A stretch of 41,356 nucleotides of DNA from an uncultured Clostridia bacterium (GTDB taxonomy: Bacteria > Bacillota > Clostridia > Lachnospirales > Lachnospiraceae), in NCBI GenBank assembly GCA_946629525.1, contig CAMOXU010000009.1, positions 1-41,356 on the forward strand, read 5' to 3'. Within the stretch, counting starts at the first letter, position 1. Every line of letters starts with the position of its first letter. Positions 1 through 8,386 of this stretch are shown one piece after another. The translations under genes were made by a program, and so were the position numbers. Under the pieces are notes generated by a model. The model worked only from the letters and a program-made list of their open reading frames with translations. It was not told where the DNA came from and did not search any database.

Positions 1-12
1 CGCGGAAGCCGT

Positions 13-60
13 TTGAATGTTCACACAATTTCCATAGAGCACAGCGTTTCGCAATCGTCT
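13..60 (+). repeat. Interspersed repeat family 1, copy 1 (5' leader)
   Basis: A 48-nt segment beginning TTGAATGTTCACAC and ending GCGTTTCGCAATCGTCT. It matches the copy at 30371-30418 over all 48 nt with about nine mismatches and no gaps, and its last 22 nt match 2926-2947 with one mismatch. It lies 32 nt upstream of the start codon at 93. The GCGTTTCGC core can form a very small hairpin. Similarity to the copy near 13834 continues upstream (CGCGGAAG), so the element may extend to or beyond the window edge. Confidence 0.7.
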
Positions 61-92
61 AATAAGATACACTATGTGAGGAGAGGAAATTT

Positions 93-2924
93 ATGCAGGG
101 AATCGATAACTTGAATACGGGGCGGACCGAAAAGCTCCACGACTACACGAACGGGTATTATCCGGACTGGATCGAAGACCATGAGTTCCAGCCGATCTAC
201 GCAAAGCTCGGCAAGATGATCACGGACAGGATCCCCTACAAGCTGGGCCTCAAACCGATCACGAAGTACGAGCCGGAATACTGGATGCTGGCGGGCCTTC
301 TGACCCAGGAAGAGGCAAAGCTCTGTCTCAGCTTCGGCGGGATCCGCAAGCCGAGGACCTTCGCCGAGATCAAAAAGCGCTCGGGCATCAAAGACGAGAA
401 GCGTCTTCAGAAGATGCTCGACAACATTTCCTGGATGGGCGTGCTGGAGTACAACTGGGAAAATGAAAAGCACGAAAAGCAGTGGCTCGTCCCGATGTTC
501 GTCCCGGGATCGGGCGAGTTCACGAACATGAATTTCGAACTCATGGACAAGAAGCCTGAGCTCGGCATGTTCTTTAATTATATGACGCGTCTGCCCCTCG
601 AGAAGGTCACGAAGATCGTGCCTCCGGGAGGAGCCGGGATCGGCATGCACGTCATTCCGGTGGAGAAGGCGATCCGGATGGAGGATCAGTCGGTGGATCT
701 GGAGCACATTTCCTACTGGCTCGACAAGTACGAAGGCAAGTACGCCGCGTCCCCGTGCTCCTGCCGCAGAAGCAGGAAGACCTACGACGAGGGCTGCGGA
801 GATGATCCGGCGGACTGGTGCATCGCGGTGGGCGATATGGCGGACTATGTCGTCGAGACCGGGAAGGGCGGCCGCTACATCACGAAGGAGGAAGCCCTCG
901 AGATCATGCAGCGCGCGGAGAACAACGGCTTCGTGCACCAGACGACAAATATCGACGGAAAGGACAAGATCTTCGCGATCTGCAACTGCAATGTCAATGT
1001 CTGCTATGCGCTGAGGACATCCCAGCTCTTCAACACGCCGAACATGTCCCGCTCTGCATATGTCGCGCGGGTGGACGCTGAGAACTGCGTTGCCTGCGGC
1101 CGCTGCGTGGAGCACTGTCCTGCGGGTGCGGTAAAGCTCGGCCAGAAGCTCTGTAAGAAGGACGGAAGCAAGGTGCAGTATCCGAAGCATCTGCTTCCCA
1201 GCGACAAGCACTGGAGCGAGGCGGACTGGAACTGGGAGTACCGCGACACGAACCGCATCGAGACCTATGATACCGGCACGGCTCCCTGCAAGACGGCCTG
1301 TCCGGCCCACATCGCGGTCGAGGGCTATCTGAAGATGGCCTCCGAGGGCCGCTATACCGAAGCGCTCGCGCTCATCAAGAAGAATAATCCGCTCCCGGCG
1401 ATCTGCGGTCATATCTGCAACCGCCGCTGCGAGGACGCGTGCACGCGCGGAACGATCGACCGTGCTGTTGCGATCGACGAAGTCAAGAAGTTCCTCGCGA
1501 TGCGGGATCTCGACGCGGAGACGCGCTATATTCCGCCCCGCGTCATCCCGAAGAACAACGGAGACTTTACCGAGAAGGTCGCGATCATCGGAGCGGGTCC
1601 CGCGGGTCTTTCCTGCGCGTTCTACCTGGCCGAGAAGGGTTATCACCCGACGATCTTCGAGAAAAATGAAAAGCCCGGCGGCATGATGGTCTACGGCATC
1701 CCGTCCTTCAAGCTCGAGAAGGACGTTGTCGCCGCGGAAATTGATGTCATCCGCGAGATGGGCGTTGACATTCAGTGCGGCGTCGAGGTCGGGAAGGATA
1801 TCACGATCGACGAGCTCCGGGAGAAGGGATACAAAGCCTTCTACATCGCGATCGGCTGCCAGGGAGGCAGAAAGACCGGTGTCCCGGGAGAGGACGCGGA
1901 AGGCGTCGTCACTGCGGTCGATTTCCTGCGGGAGGTCGGCGCGAAGGAAGCGTACGATATCGAAGGGGACGTCGTCGTCATCGGCGGCGGAAATGTCGCG
2001 ATCGACGTCTCAAGGAGCGCAATCCGCTGCGGAGCCCCGAAGGTCAGCCAGTACTCCCTCGAAACACGGGACATCATGCCGGCATCCGACGAGGAGATCG
2101 CCGAGGCGGAGGAGGACGGTGTCCTGATCTCCGGCGGCTGGGGCCCGAAGGAGATCCTCACGGAGAACGGGCATGTCTCGGGGATCATTTTCAAAAAATG
2201 TGTCTCCGTGTACGATGAGAACGGCCGCTTTGATCCGAAGTATGATGAGAACGAGACCATCACCGTTCCCTGCCGTCATGTATTCCTGTCGGTCGGACAG
2301 AGCATTGAGTGGGGTTCGCTCCTTGACGGGCAGAACGTGGAGCTCGGCAGAGGACGCGGAATCGTCGTCGATCCGGTGACTTACCAGAGCGCGGAGCCGG
2401 ATATTTTTGCCGGTGGAGACGTCTATACTGGACCGAAGTTCGCGATCGACGCGATCGCGGCCGGCAAGGAGGCGGCGATCTCGATCCACCGCTACGTCCA
2501 GCCGAACACATCGCTCACGATCGGAAGAAATCCGCATGCGTATAAAGAGCTCGACAAGGATGACATTTCCGTGACGGATTATGACCATGAGAGCCGTCAG
2601 ATCCCGGCTGTCAATGAGCGGTACGGAAAGGAGCCGGGCTTCCGTGATCCGAAGTGCGTGTTCACGGAGGAGCAGGTCCGGAAGGAGACATCGAGATGTC
2701 TCGTGTGCGGCGCTTCGGTGGTCGATGAGAACCAGTGCATCGGCTGCGGCGTCTGCACGACCAAGTGCGAGTTCGACGCGATCCATCTCTTCCGCGAGAG
2801 GCCGGAGTGCACGGATTATCAGAAGAGTGAGGACAAGCTGAAGCTTATCCTGCCCTACGCGGCGAAGCAGGCGATTCAGATCAGGAAGAAGGAGAAGGCA
2901 GCGAAGGCTGCCGGGAAGATCTGA
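93..2924 (+). CDS. Multidomain Fe-S/FAD NAD(P)-dependent oxidoreductase (GltD/NfnB-like core)
   Basis: A 943-aa cytoplasmic oxidoreductase started by ATG with AGGAGAGG just upstream. The first ~130 residues look like a winged-helix-type domain. Cys clusters follow: CSCRRSRKTYDEGC (~222), CNCNVNVC (~297) and a ferredoxin cluster CVACGRCVEHCP (~332). Next is the helical Fe-S domain typical of glutamate synthase small subunits (CKTACPAHI, then ICGHICNRRCEDAC, ~399-453), then an FAD site GAGPAGLSCAFYLAEKGY (~500) and an NAD(P) site VVVIGGGNVAIDVSRSA (~627). The C terminus carries a second 4Fe-4S region CIGCGVCTTKCEFDAI. The FAD/NAD core is that of GltD, NfnB and related flavoproteins, which shuttle electrons between NAD(P)H and ferredoxin or another partner. 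No glutamate synthase large subunit is nearby, so the physiological acceptor cannot be named. The N-terminal extension makes it much longer than a GltD (about 470 aa). Confidence 0.9.
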   Translation: MQGIDNLNTGRTEKLHDYTNGYYPDWIEDHEFQPIYAKLGKMITDRIPYKLGLKPITKYEPEYWMLAGLLTQEEAKLCLSFGGIRKPRTFAEIKKRSGIKDEKRLQKMLDNISWMGVLEYNWENEKHEKQWLVPMFVPGSGEFTNMNFELMDKKPELGMFFNYMTRLPLEKVTKIVPPGGAGIGMHVIPVEKAIRMEDQSVDLEHISYWLDKYEGKYAASPCSCRRSRKTYDEGCGDDPADWCIAVGDMADYVVETGKGGRYITKEEALEIMQRAENNGFVHQTTNIDGKDKIFAICNCNVNVCYALRTSQLFNTPNMSRSAYVARVDAENCVACGRCVEHCPAGAVKLGQKLCKKDGSKVQYPKHLLPSDKHWSEADWNWEYRDTNRIETYDTGTAPCKTACPAHIAVEGYLKMASEGRYTEALALIKKNNPLPAICGHICNRRCEDACTRGTIDRAVAIDEVKKFLAMRDLDAETRYIPPRVIPKNNGDFTEKVAIIGAGPAGLSCAFYLAEKGYHPTIFEKNEKPGGMMVYGIPSFKLEKDVVAAEIDVIREMGVDIQCGVEVGKDITIDELREKGYKAFYIAIGCQGGRKTGVPGEDAEGVVTAVDFLREVGAKEAYDIEGDVVVIGGGNVAIDVSRSAIRCGAPKVSQYSLETRDIMPASDEEIAEAEEDGVLISGGWGPKEILTENGHVSGIIFKKCVSVYDENGRFDPKYDENETITVPCRHVFLSVGQSIEWGSLLDGQNVELGRGRGIVVDPVTYQSAEPDIFAGGDVYTGPKFAIDAIAAGKEAAISIHRYVQPNTSLTIGRNPHAYKELDKDDISVTDYDHESRQIPAVNERYGKEPGFRDPKCVFTEEQVRKETSRCLVCGASVVDENQCIGCGVCTTKCEFDAIHLFRERPECTDYQKSEDKLKLILPYAAKQAIQIRKKEKAAKAAGKI

Positions 2925-2925
2925 G

Positions 2926-2947
2926 GCACAGCGTTTCGCAATCGCCT
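2926..2947 (+). repeat. Interspersed repeat family 1, 3' half (5' leader)
   Basis: GCACAGCGTTTCGCAATCGCCT matches the 3' half of the copy at 13-60 with one mismatch. It starts one base after the stop codon of the upstream oxidoreductase and ends 21 nt before the ATG at 2969, directly in front of the AAAGGAGG ribosome-binding site. Confidence 0.65.
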
Positions 2948-2968
2948 GAATTGAAAGGAGGAAGAGGC

Positions 2969-5011
2969 ATGAAGACAAGAATTGCAGCAGCGATGATCGC
3001 GCTCTGCGTTGCGGTCGTTCCGGCCATGCCGGTTCTGGCTAAGAGCAATGCAAAGACGAAGGGACTGCTTCCGGAGAGCGTCGAGGTCACGCAGGCCGCG
3101 GTCGATGAGGGGACAGTCGACGAGGGTGAGGTCCCGACGGATCTCTATTCCCAGAGAATGCTCTGGGGGACCTGGGTGCTGAAGGACGAGGAGGAGACTT
3201 TCAGCAAGTACGTCGACGTGAAGATCGACGGAACGGAGTACCAGCTTCAGGCATTTCCGTGTGAGTTCCTGTTCGGGACGGATACGGTGAAGCTCGATCT
3301 GTATTCCGGAAGGCTGCACGAGATCTTCGATGCGGGCACGTATGCCAATGTCGGCTATAATTACGGGCCGGACTGCAAGGCGGATAAAAAGTTCTCGATC
3401 AGTACGGACGGCAGCATCAACTCGGGAGATCTCAAGATCAGGACGGTCTTCGACGTGAAGGACAAAACGCTCGCGATCGGTCTCGGCAATCTTCCCGAAA
3501 AAACAAAGAAGGGAACGAAGATCGATCTCACGGAAATCGACTACGAGATGGAATGGAAGGGCGCGGAGCTCACTCTGTCCTATGACGGGGCTCAAGCGAC
3601 ATATGTTCCGTACACCTATAAAGAGGATGAGGGGAAGGTCGCCATCGCGAAGACGAAGCAGCTTGCATCTGATATGAAGGACGGCTTCGTACACATGAGC
3701 ACAGGCCAGAAGGATCCCGACTACATTGAGACGAAATATACTCCGAGGGTACAGGCGGAGTTTGAGTTCCGGGACGACGGGTCTTACACGATAAAGGATT
3801 ACGTCGGAAATGAATACACAGGCAGCTATTTCTATTCCGGCGATGTGATCACGCTGGCCGGTGACAAGGGCACGACAGTCATTGACACTGCGGACTCCAT
3901 ATTCAAATTTGAATGGACCAACACGCCGACCCTCTCTTTTATCGTGGGAAAGGACAAGGCTCCGGCCTGCCTGGGCAATAAGGTCTCAACACTCCTTGAG
4001 CAGGGCTACAAGACGGCCGCGAAGAGCACACAGGCCGTCGGATCCCGGGAGATCTATGATTTTGAAGCGACGTTCGGGAAGGTGACCTTCGATGTGAAGG
4101 CGATCAATCCCTATGAGAAGGAAATTCCGCTCGAGGAGTGCTATGTCTGCTGTATCAGCGGAGATAAGGACTCGGGGGATTTTACGGTCAATATAAGCAC
4201 GACCAGGGATTATAAGATCGTGGCAGGAGAGACGACGTACATGCAGGTGAAGGACGCTTACAGTGACCTGCAGTCTGCTTCTCCGAGGCGTCTGACTTAC
4301 GCCGGCGCAAACGGAGGATTCATGATCGACTCCATCACTCTGGGGCTCGACACCGGGGAACAGCTCATCCTGAATGATCATGAGAAGCGCGTGTCTTTCA
4401 TTTTCGAGGATGATGTCCTCGAAGAGATCCGTATGTTCGCACCTTCCTTCCTCTATGCAGGCATGCAGGACAACGCGAGCGAGGATGAGCTTCAGGATGC
4501 CGATGAGGATAAGATCGCTGCGGCCTCCAACAAGAGAAATGAAGTGCTTTCCAAACTCACAAAGGCATACGCGGACGCGGGGATCGACGTCGAGATCGAT
4601 CCGGCTACCGGCATGATCACGATGGGCAACGACATCCTCTTTGATGTCGACAAGTATGACCTGAAACCGGATTCGGTCAAATACGTGAACGACGTGCTGA
4701 CCGTTCTTGCAAACGTCATGCTGGATCCGGATGTCCATGACTCGATCGACTCCGTGGAGATCGGCGGACACACAGACACGAACGGGACCTACGAAGACAA
4801 CTATATCCTGTCGACAAGGCGCGCCCAGTCGGTCTACGATGCCTTCGTGAACGGGGAAAATGAATTGACGGAAGCCCAGATGAAGGATATGAAGGAGCTC
4901 CTCGTGACGAAAGGCTATTCCTACACATCTCCTGTCTATGACAAGGACGGGAAGGAAGATCAGGAGAAGTCCAGACGCGTGGAGATCCGGTTCTTCATTA
5001 AGATCGACTGA
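2969..5011 (+). CDS. Secreted protein with C-terminal OmpA-like peptidoglycan-binding domain
   Basis: A 680-aa exported protein. I chose ATG 2969 because AAAGGAGG lies 7 nt upstream; an in-frame TTG 18 nt earlier would put the ribosome-binding site inside the gene. Residues 1-25 form a signal peptide (MKTRIAAAMIALCVAVVPAM, then a cleavage-like PVLAKS). The middle ~500 residues are acidic, predicted beta-rich and unrecognised. Residues ~555-680 are an OmpA/MotB-type domain: FDVDKYDLKPDS, GGHTDTNGTYEDN, LSTRRAQSVYDAF and a closing SRRVEIRF. That fold binds peptidoglycan non-covalently, so the protein probably sits at the cell wall. No membrane anchor or sorting signal is visible. It is followed 22 nt later by the FMN reductase, with which it may be cotranscribed. 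The role of the large N-terminal part is unknown. Confidence 0.85.
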   Translation: MKTRIAAAMIALCVAVVPAMPVLAKSNAKTKGLLPESVEVTQAAVDEGTVDEGEVPTDLYSQRMLWGTWVLKDEEETFSKYVDVKIDGTEYQLQAFPCEFLFGTDTVKLDLYSGRLHEIFDAGTYANVGYNYGPDCKADKKFSISTDGSINSGDLKIRTVFDVKDKTLAIGLGNLPEKTKKGTKIDLTEIDYEMEWKGAELTLSYDGAQATYVPYTYKEDEGKVAIAKTKQLASDMKDGFVHMSTGQKDPDYIETKYTPRVQAEFEFRDDGSYTIKDYVGNEYTGSYFYSGDVITLAGDKGTTVIDTADSIFKFEWTNTPTLSFIVGKDKAPACLGNKVSTLLEQGYKTAAKSTQAVGSREIYDFEATFGKVTFDVKAINPYEKEIPLEECYVCCISGDKDSGDFTVNISTTRDYKIVAGETTYMQVKDAYSDLQSASPRRLTYAGANGGFMIDSITLGLDTGEQLILNDHEKRVSFIFEDDVLEEIRMFAPSFLYAGMQDNASEDELQDADEDKIAAASNKRNEVLSKLTKAYADAGIDVEIDPATGMITMGNDILFDVDKYDLKPDSVKYVNDVLTVLANVMLDPDVHDSIDSVEIGGHTDTNGTYEDNYILSTRRAQSVYDAFVNGENELTEAQMKDMKELLVTKGYSYTSPVYDKDGKEDQEKSRRVEIRFFIKID

Positions 5012-5033
5012 GTGTAAAGAAAGAGGAAGAAAA

Positions 5034-5615
5034 ATGAAAGCAATCTTAGTGAACGGAAGCAGAAGAGAGAAGGGCTGTACATTTACAGCGTTGAGCCTGG
5101 TCGCAAAAGAACTGAATGCGGCGGGAATCGATACAGAGATCTATTTTATCGGAAAGAAAGTCATCGATGGACAGGTCGATGAGATCGTGAAGGAAGTCGG
5201 AGAGGCGCTCGCGGACGCCGACGCGTTCGTCATGGGATCTCCCGTCTATTACGCTTCTCCTTCAGGGGAGAGCCAGATGTTCCTGGACCGTCTTTTCATT
5301 AAGTACGGGAAGAACCTGAAATTCAAGCCGGCGGCAGCCGTCGTCTCCGCAAGACGGGCGGGCACGAGTGCGACCCTCGACGATCTCAACAAGTACTTTA
5401 CGAACAATCAGATGCCGGTCGTCTCCTCCAATTACTGGAACATGGTCCACGGCTCCGCGCCGGAGGATGTCATGAAGGATCTGGAAGGCGTGGAGATCAT
5501 GCAGACCCTCGGCCGGAATATGGCCTGGATCCTCAAGTGCATCGAGGCAGGAAAGGCGGCCGGAATTGAGCATCCGCAGGACAAGGAGAGGGTAAGAACG
5601 AATTTTATTCGGTAA
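5034..5615 (+). CDS. NADPH-dependent FMN reductase / flavodoxin-fold protein
   Basis: A 193-aa cytoplasmic protein. ATG 5034 is preceded by AAGAGGAAGA; the longer frame runs back into the upstream gene and adds a non-homologous arginine-rich tail, so I excluded it. It has the flavodoxin-like order of this family: an N-terminal strand and FMN phosphate loop (ILVNGSRREKGCTFTAL, residues 3-19), then GSPVYYASPSGESQMFLDRL (~69-88), which contacts the isoalloxazine ring, and VVSARRAGTSATLDDLN (~105-121). Members reduce flavins or quinones with NAD(P)H, or act in iron-sulphur redox chemistry. The substrate is not evident. A terminator at 5718-5762 ends the unit. Confidence 0.88.
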   Translation: MKAILVNGSRREKGCTFTALSLVAKELNAAGIDTEIYFIGKKVIDGQVDEIVKEVGEALADADAFVMGSPVYYASPSGESQMFLDRLFIKYGKNLKFKPAAAVVSARRAGTSATLDDLNKYFTNNQMPVVSSNYWNMVHGSAPEDVMKDLEGVEIMQTLGRNMAWILKCIEAGKAAGIEHPQDKERVRTNFIR

Positions 5616-5717
5616 ATACGTATTATTTCGGGACTGCTTCGCATAGCGGTCCCGACAGGCGTGCCTGCGTTGTTCAATAATTTCATATGGATCACCATTG
5701 TGTGTGGTATCAAAAAG

Positions 5718-5762
5718 GCGGATGGGGAACCTGAGAAGACCGGGCTCCACATCTGCTTTTTT
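5718..5762 (+). terminator. Rho-independent terminator after the FMN reductase
   Basis: Stem GCGGATG.GGA / TCC.CATCTGC with an inner CCTG / CGGG helix, followed by six T. An A-run on the other flank could allow some bidirectional function. The T-tract runs straight into the family 2 repeat. Confidence 0.75.
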
Positions 5763-5890
5763 ATTCTTTATCGCACAATATCTGTGTCTTGCTTTGCAGG
5801 CCTTTTTATTGTAAGTCGCTTCGCTGTTTACGATAAGATTCATCAAGACACACGCGCGCAAAGTGAAACCTGCCTTCATCGTGAGTATTT
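5762..5890 (+). repeat. Interspersed repeat family 2, copy A (diverged, with internal insertion)
   Basis: Begins TTATTCTTTATCGCACAATA and ends with GCGCAAAGTGAAACCTGCC, TTCATCGTGAGTA. The ends match the copies at 8278-8360 and 12518-12636, while the middle is longer and different. It starts at the T-tract of a terminator, a position shared by other copies. Confidence 0.55.
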
Positions 5891-6129
5891 TTTCCGCGAT
5901 GAAGAATAAAAATTCATGAAAACAGGAGAGGAACGGTGGATTTATTCCCCACTGTACAGATTTTGTGTAAGATGTTAAGATAACGGTACCTGAGTTCTAT
6001 GTGAAAACAGGGTGTTTTCAGCGCCGAAATGACATTTTGGCAGCGGGACATCCGGCAAATGATGCACGGAATGTGCATTTCAACAGTCGGCGGGCACCTC
6101 GGCGGCTGTACATAAGAAAGGGTGATTCT

Positions 6130-8157
6130 ATGAAAAATCAAAAAAATCTGGCACTCATATCGCTGATCCTCGGGATCGTGGGCTGTCTGACCGGCGTGGT
6201 GCTGGTCGGTGCAGTCTTCGGCATCGCGGCGATCGTGCTCGGGATCATGTCCTCCGGAAAAATGAAAAATGCGAAGGACAGGAAGCGGGCCCAGATCGGC
6301 ATCATCACCGGAGTGGTCGCGATTGCTTACACGGCGGTCCTCTATACATGGGTCGGAATGCATCCGCCGGTGACGCAGAAGGAGCCGCTCCTTCCCGAGA
6401 CAACGATGTCGGGAGCACAGCAGGCGGGCGGCACGGAGAGCACGGCACCGGTCGTGACAGTGACGCCGACTCCTTCTCCGAGGCCGACGGCGAAAGTGGT
6501 GCCGACGACAAGGCCGACGCAGAAACCTACAGCGACACCGACGGCAAGACCGACACAGAAGCCTACAGCGACACCGACGGCAAGACCGACACAGAAGCCG
6601 ACGGCAGTACCGACACAGACACCGACGGCAGTACCGACGCAGGAGCCGACGGCAGCACCGACGCAGGAGCCGACGGCAGCACCGACGCAGGAGCCGACAG
6701 CAGCACCGACACAGACACCGACGGCAGAACCGACTCAGGAACCGACAAAAACTCCTGCGCAGACGCCGACAAAGACGCCGGACACGCAGGAAGAGGAGAA
6801 TAAGGAAAGTCCGAATGCCGGAAATTCCGGCACGGATTCCGGGAAGACAGGAACAGACTCAGGTAAGACGAACTCCGAAAAGACAGGAACAGACTCAGGC
6901 AGTACGGACTCCGGGAAGGCCGGGACAGATTCAGGCAAGACGGACTCCGGGAAGAACGATACAGATTCGGGCAAGACGGACTCCGGGAAGAACGATACAG
7001 ACTCGGGCAAGACGGACTCCGGGAAAAACGATACAGAACCCAGCAAGACCGGCACGGACTCAGGCAAGACGGATTCCGGGACCGGGAGCAAGCCGGAGGA
7101 GAAAGCGCTCTTAAAGATCCATTTTCTGGATGTGGGGCAGGGTGCATGCGCGCTCATTGAGTCGGACGGTCACTATATGCTGATCGATGGCGGCGGACGG
7201 GACTCGTCCTCTTTCACGGTCTCCTACCTCGAGCAGCTTAAGATCGGGAAGTTCGATTATCTGGTGGCGACGCATTTCGATGAGGACCACATAGCGGGAC
7301 TTGTCGGTGTGTTCCACAAATTCAAAGTCGGGACAGTTCTTGAGCCGTCCTATAAAGTGGATACGAGCATTTATACGTCCTTCAAGGAGGCGGAGAAGAA
7401 TAGCGGCGCGGAGGTCGTTATTCCGGAGCCCGGAGAGAAGTATGTGCTTGGGGATGCGGAATTTACGATTCTCGCACCGAAGAAACCGGAAAACGCCGGG
7501 GAAGCGGAGGCTCTCCCGGAAGGCTCATCGGGGAATAACCAGTCGATCTGCATTCTGCTTCAGAACGGGGACAATAAGGTCCTCTTCACCGGGGATGCGG
7601 AGCAGGAAGAGGAGCAGTATCTTGTCGAGTCGGGCAGGGATATCCGGGCTGACGTCTACATGGTCGGACACCACGGCAGCAGCTCTTCGTCCTCTGCGCT
7701 CCTGCTTGATGCGGTGAAGCCGAAGTACGGGGTGATCAGCTGCGGAAAGGGAAATGATTACGGCCACCCGACACAGGAGCTTCTGGATCGCCTGTGGGAT
7801 AAGGATGTCTCTGTTTTCCGGACGGACGAGCAGGGGAATATCATCATGACCTCGGACGGGAAGGAGATCACCTGGAGCACTTCTCCGAGCGAGACCTGGG
7901 CGCCCGGTGTCATTCCCGAAAAAGCGCCGGATCGGTCCGGAAGCACGGAGTCCGTGGAAAAAACGTCCGCCGGTGCAGACGGGAACAGCGAAGCGGCGGG
8001 GAATACGTACGTTCTCAACAACAATTCAATGAAATTTCATCATCCATGGTGCAGCTCAGTGGAGAAAATCTCGGCAAAGAACTATGGAGAGAGCAGCCTG
8101 TCAAGGGATGAGCTGATCGCGCAGGGATATTCGCCCTGTGGGAACTGCAATCCGTAA
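6130..8157 (+). CDS. Membrane-anchored ComEC-like metallo-beta-lactamase protein with PT-rich linker and C-terminal Zn-ribbon-like domain
   Basis: A 675-aa protein; ATG 6130 follows AAAGGGTG. Residues ~7-75 hold membrane segments of DUF4190 type (LALISLILGIVGCLTG, then GIITGVVAIAYTAVLY). Residues ~112-218 are Pro/Thr-rich repeats (PTQEPTAAPTQEPTAAP) and ~230-318 are Ser/Gly/Asp repeats (TDSGKNDTDSGKTDSGKND). From ~328 comes a metallo-beta-lactamase fold of the ComEC C-terminal type: IHFLDVGQGACALIE, metal-ligand motif THFDEDHIAGL, then VLFTGDAEQEEEQYL and MVGHHGSSSSSSALLL. The last ~50 residues (KFHHPWCSSV, then GYSPCGNCNP) resemble the Ada/nuclease-associated metal-binding tail of many Gram-positive surface proteins. 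Transmembrane ComEC competence segments are absent, so this is not a DNA channel; a surface hydrolase acting on nucleic acid or another phosphodiester is an inference. The linkers suggest the catalytic domain reaches through the cell wall. Confidence 0.85.
   Translation: MKNQKNLALISLILGIVGCLTGVVLVGAVFGIAAIVLGIMSSGKMKNAKDRKRAQIGIITGVVAIAYTAVLYTWVGMHPPVTQKEPLLPETTMSGAQQAGGTESTAPVVTVTPTPSPRPTAKVVPTTRPTQKPTATPTARPTQKPTATPTARPTQKPTAVPTQTPTAVPTQEPTAAPTQEPTAAPTQEPTAAPTQTPTAEPTQEPTKTPAQTPTKTPDTQEEENKESPNAGNSGTDSGKTGTDSGKTNSEKTGTDSGSTDSGKAGTDSGKTDSGKNDTDSGKTDSGKNDTDSGKTDSGKNDTEPSKTGTDSGKTDSGTGSKPEEKALLKIHFLDVGQGACALIESDGHYMLIDGGGRDSSSFTVSYLEQLKIGKFDYLVATHFDEDHIAGLVGVFHKFKVGTVLEPSYKVDTSIYTSFKEAEKNSGAEVVIPEPGEKYVLGDAEFTILAPKKPENAGEAEALPEGSSGNNQSICILLQNGDNKVLFTGDAEQEEEQYLVESGRDIRADVYMVGHHGSSSSSSALLLDAVKPKYGVISCGKGNDYGHPTQELLDRLWDKDVSVFRTDEQGNIIMTSDGKEITWSTSPSETWAPGVIPEKAPDRSGSTESVEKTSAGADGNSEAAGNTYVLNNNSMKFHHPWCSSVEKISAKNYGESSLSRDELIAQGYSPCGNCNP
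6520..6783 (+). repeat. Pro/Thr coding repeats (PTxxPTA units)
   Basis: In-frame short repeats such as CCGACGCAGGAGCCGACGGC encode PTQEPTAAP-type units in the metallo-beta-lactamase gene. Units are near-identical in DNA as well as in protein, so copy number may vary by slippage or recombination. The periodicity also keeps the other frames open, which creates false ORFs. Confidence 0.85.
6830..7090 (+). repeat. Ser/Gly/Asp coding repeats (TDSGK units)
   Basis: Tandem in-frame units encoding TDSGK and NDTDSGKTDSGK lie between the Pro/Thr stretch and the catalytic domain. Several consecutive copies are almost identical in DNA (e.g. AAGACGGACTCCGGGAAGAA), indicating recent expansion. Confidence 0.85.
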
Positions 8158-8179
8158 AGAAGAATAAAGTGCGATCCGC

Positions 8180-8262
8180 AAAAAAAGCCGGACATCTTCA
8201 CGATTCCCGGTGCGGCAGTCCTTTTCGGATCTGTCGGCACTTCGGGGACGGAGATGTCCGGC
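8180..8262 (-). terminator. Long rod terminator for the alcohol dehydrogenase gene
   Basis: GCCGGACATCT (8187-8197) pairs with AGATGTCCGGC (8252-8262). Inside, a second helix forms around GGTGCGGCAGTCC and CGGATCTGTCGGCAC. Seven A at 8180-8186 become a T-tract on the minus strand. It separates the two convergent genes and may also act weakly on the plus strand. Confidence 0.8.
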
Positions 8263-8277
8263 CTTTGTGCGTCTTTC

Positions 8278-8360
8278 ATTCTTTATTGCGCAATGCTCGC
8301 GAATTTAATCATGAGATACGCGTGCAAAGCGAGACCAGCCTTCACCGTGAGTACGATTCT
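8278..8360 (+). repeat. Interspersed repeat family 2, copy B
   Basis: The cleanest copy: ATTCTTTATTGCGCAATGCTCG, GAATTTAATCATGAGATACG, then CGTGCAAAGCGAGACC and CTTCACCGTGAGTA. It lies downstream of the long rod terminator; the TTTGTGCG preceding it is shared with copy C at 12518, so the unit may begin at about 8263. Confidence 0.65.
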
Positions 8361-8386
8361 CGGACCAGCCCTTTCGGAAGCTGAAC

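Larger units (their letters stand above)
5616..6129. other. 514-nt intergenic region: hairpin, terminator, repeat, unassigned leader
   Basis: No coding sequence is supported here. It holds an 8-bp stem (GGGACTGC / GCGGTCCC, 5631-5654), a terminator (5718-5762), a family 2 repeat (5762-5890) and about 240 nt of leader before the next gene. The leader includes a small hairpin (ATGCAC / GTGCAT, 6062-6078). An open frame through 5661-5909 has no ribosome-binding site and lies in the repeat. I could not identify a convincing promoter for 6130. Confidence 0.5.

Noticed and set aside
72-1646. 524-codon minus-strand frame opposite the Fe-S/FAD oxidoreductase
   Set aside because: Its protein has no recognisable motif and is Arg/Leu/Asp-rich as expected of an antisense shadow in GC-rich DNA; the plus strand encodes clear cofactor motifs.
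6348-6803. Alternative plus-strand frame rich in Asp/Thr/Gly through the Pro/Thr repeats
   Set aside because: The 3-periodic repeat keeps other frames open; the frame has no ribosome-binding site and no domain.
6130-8157. Competence protein ComEC
   Set aside because: The multi-helix competence domain is absent; only the metallo-beta-lactamase part is shared.
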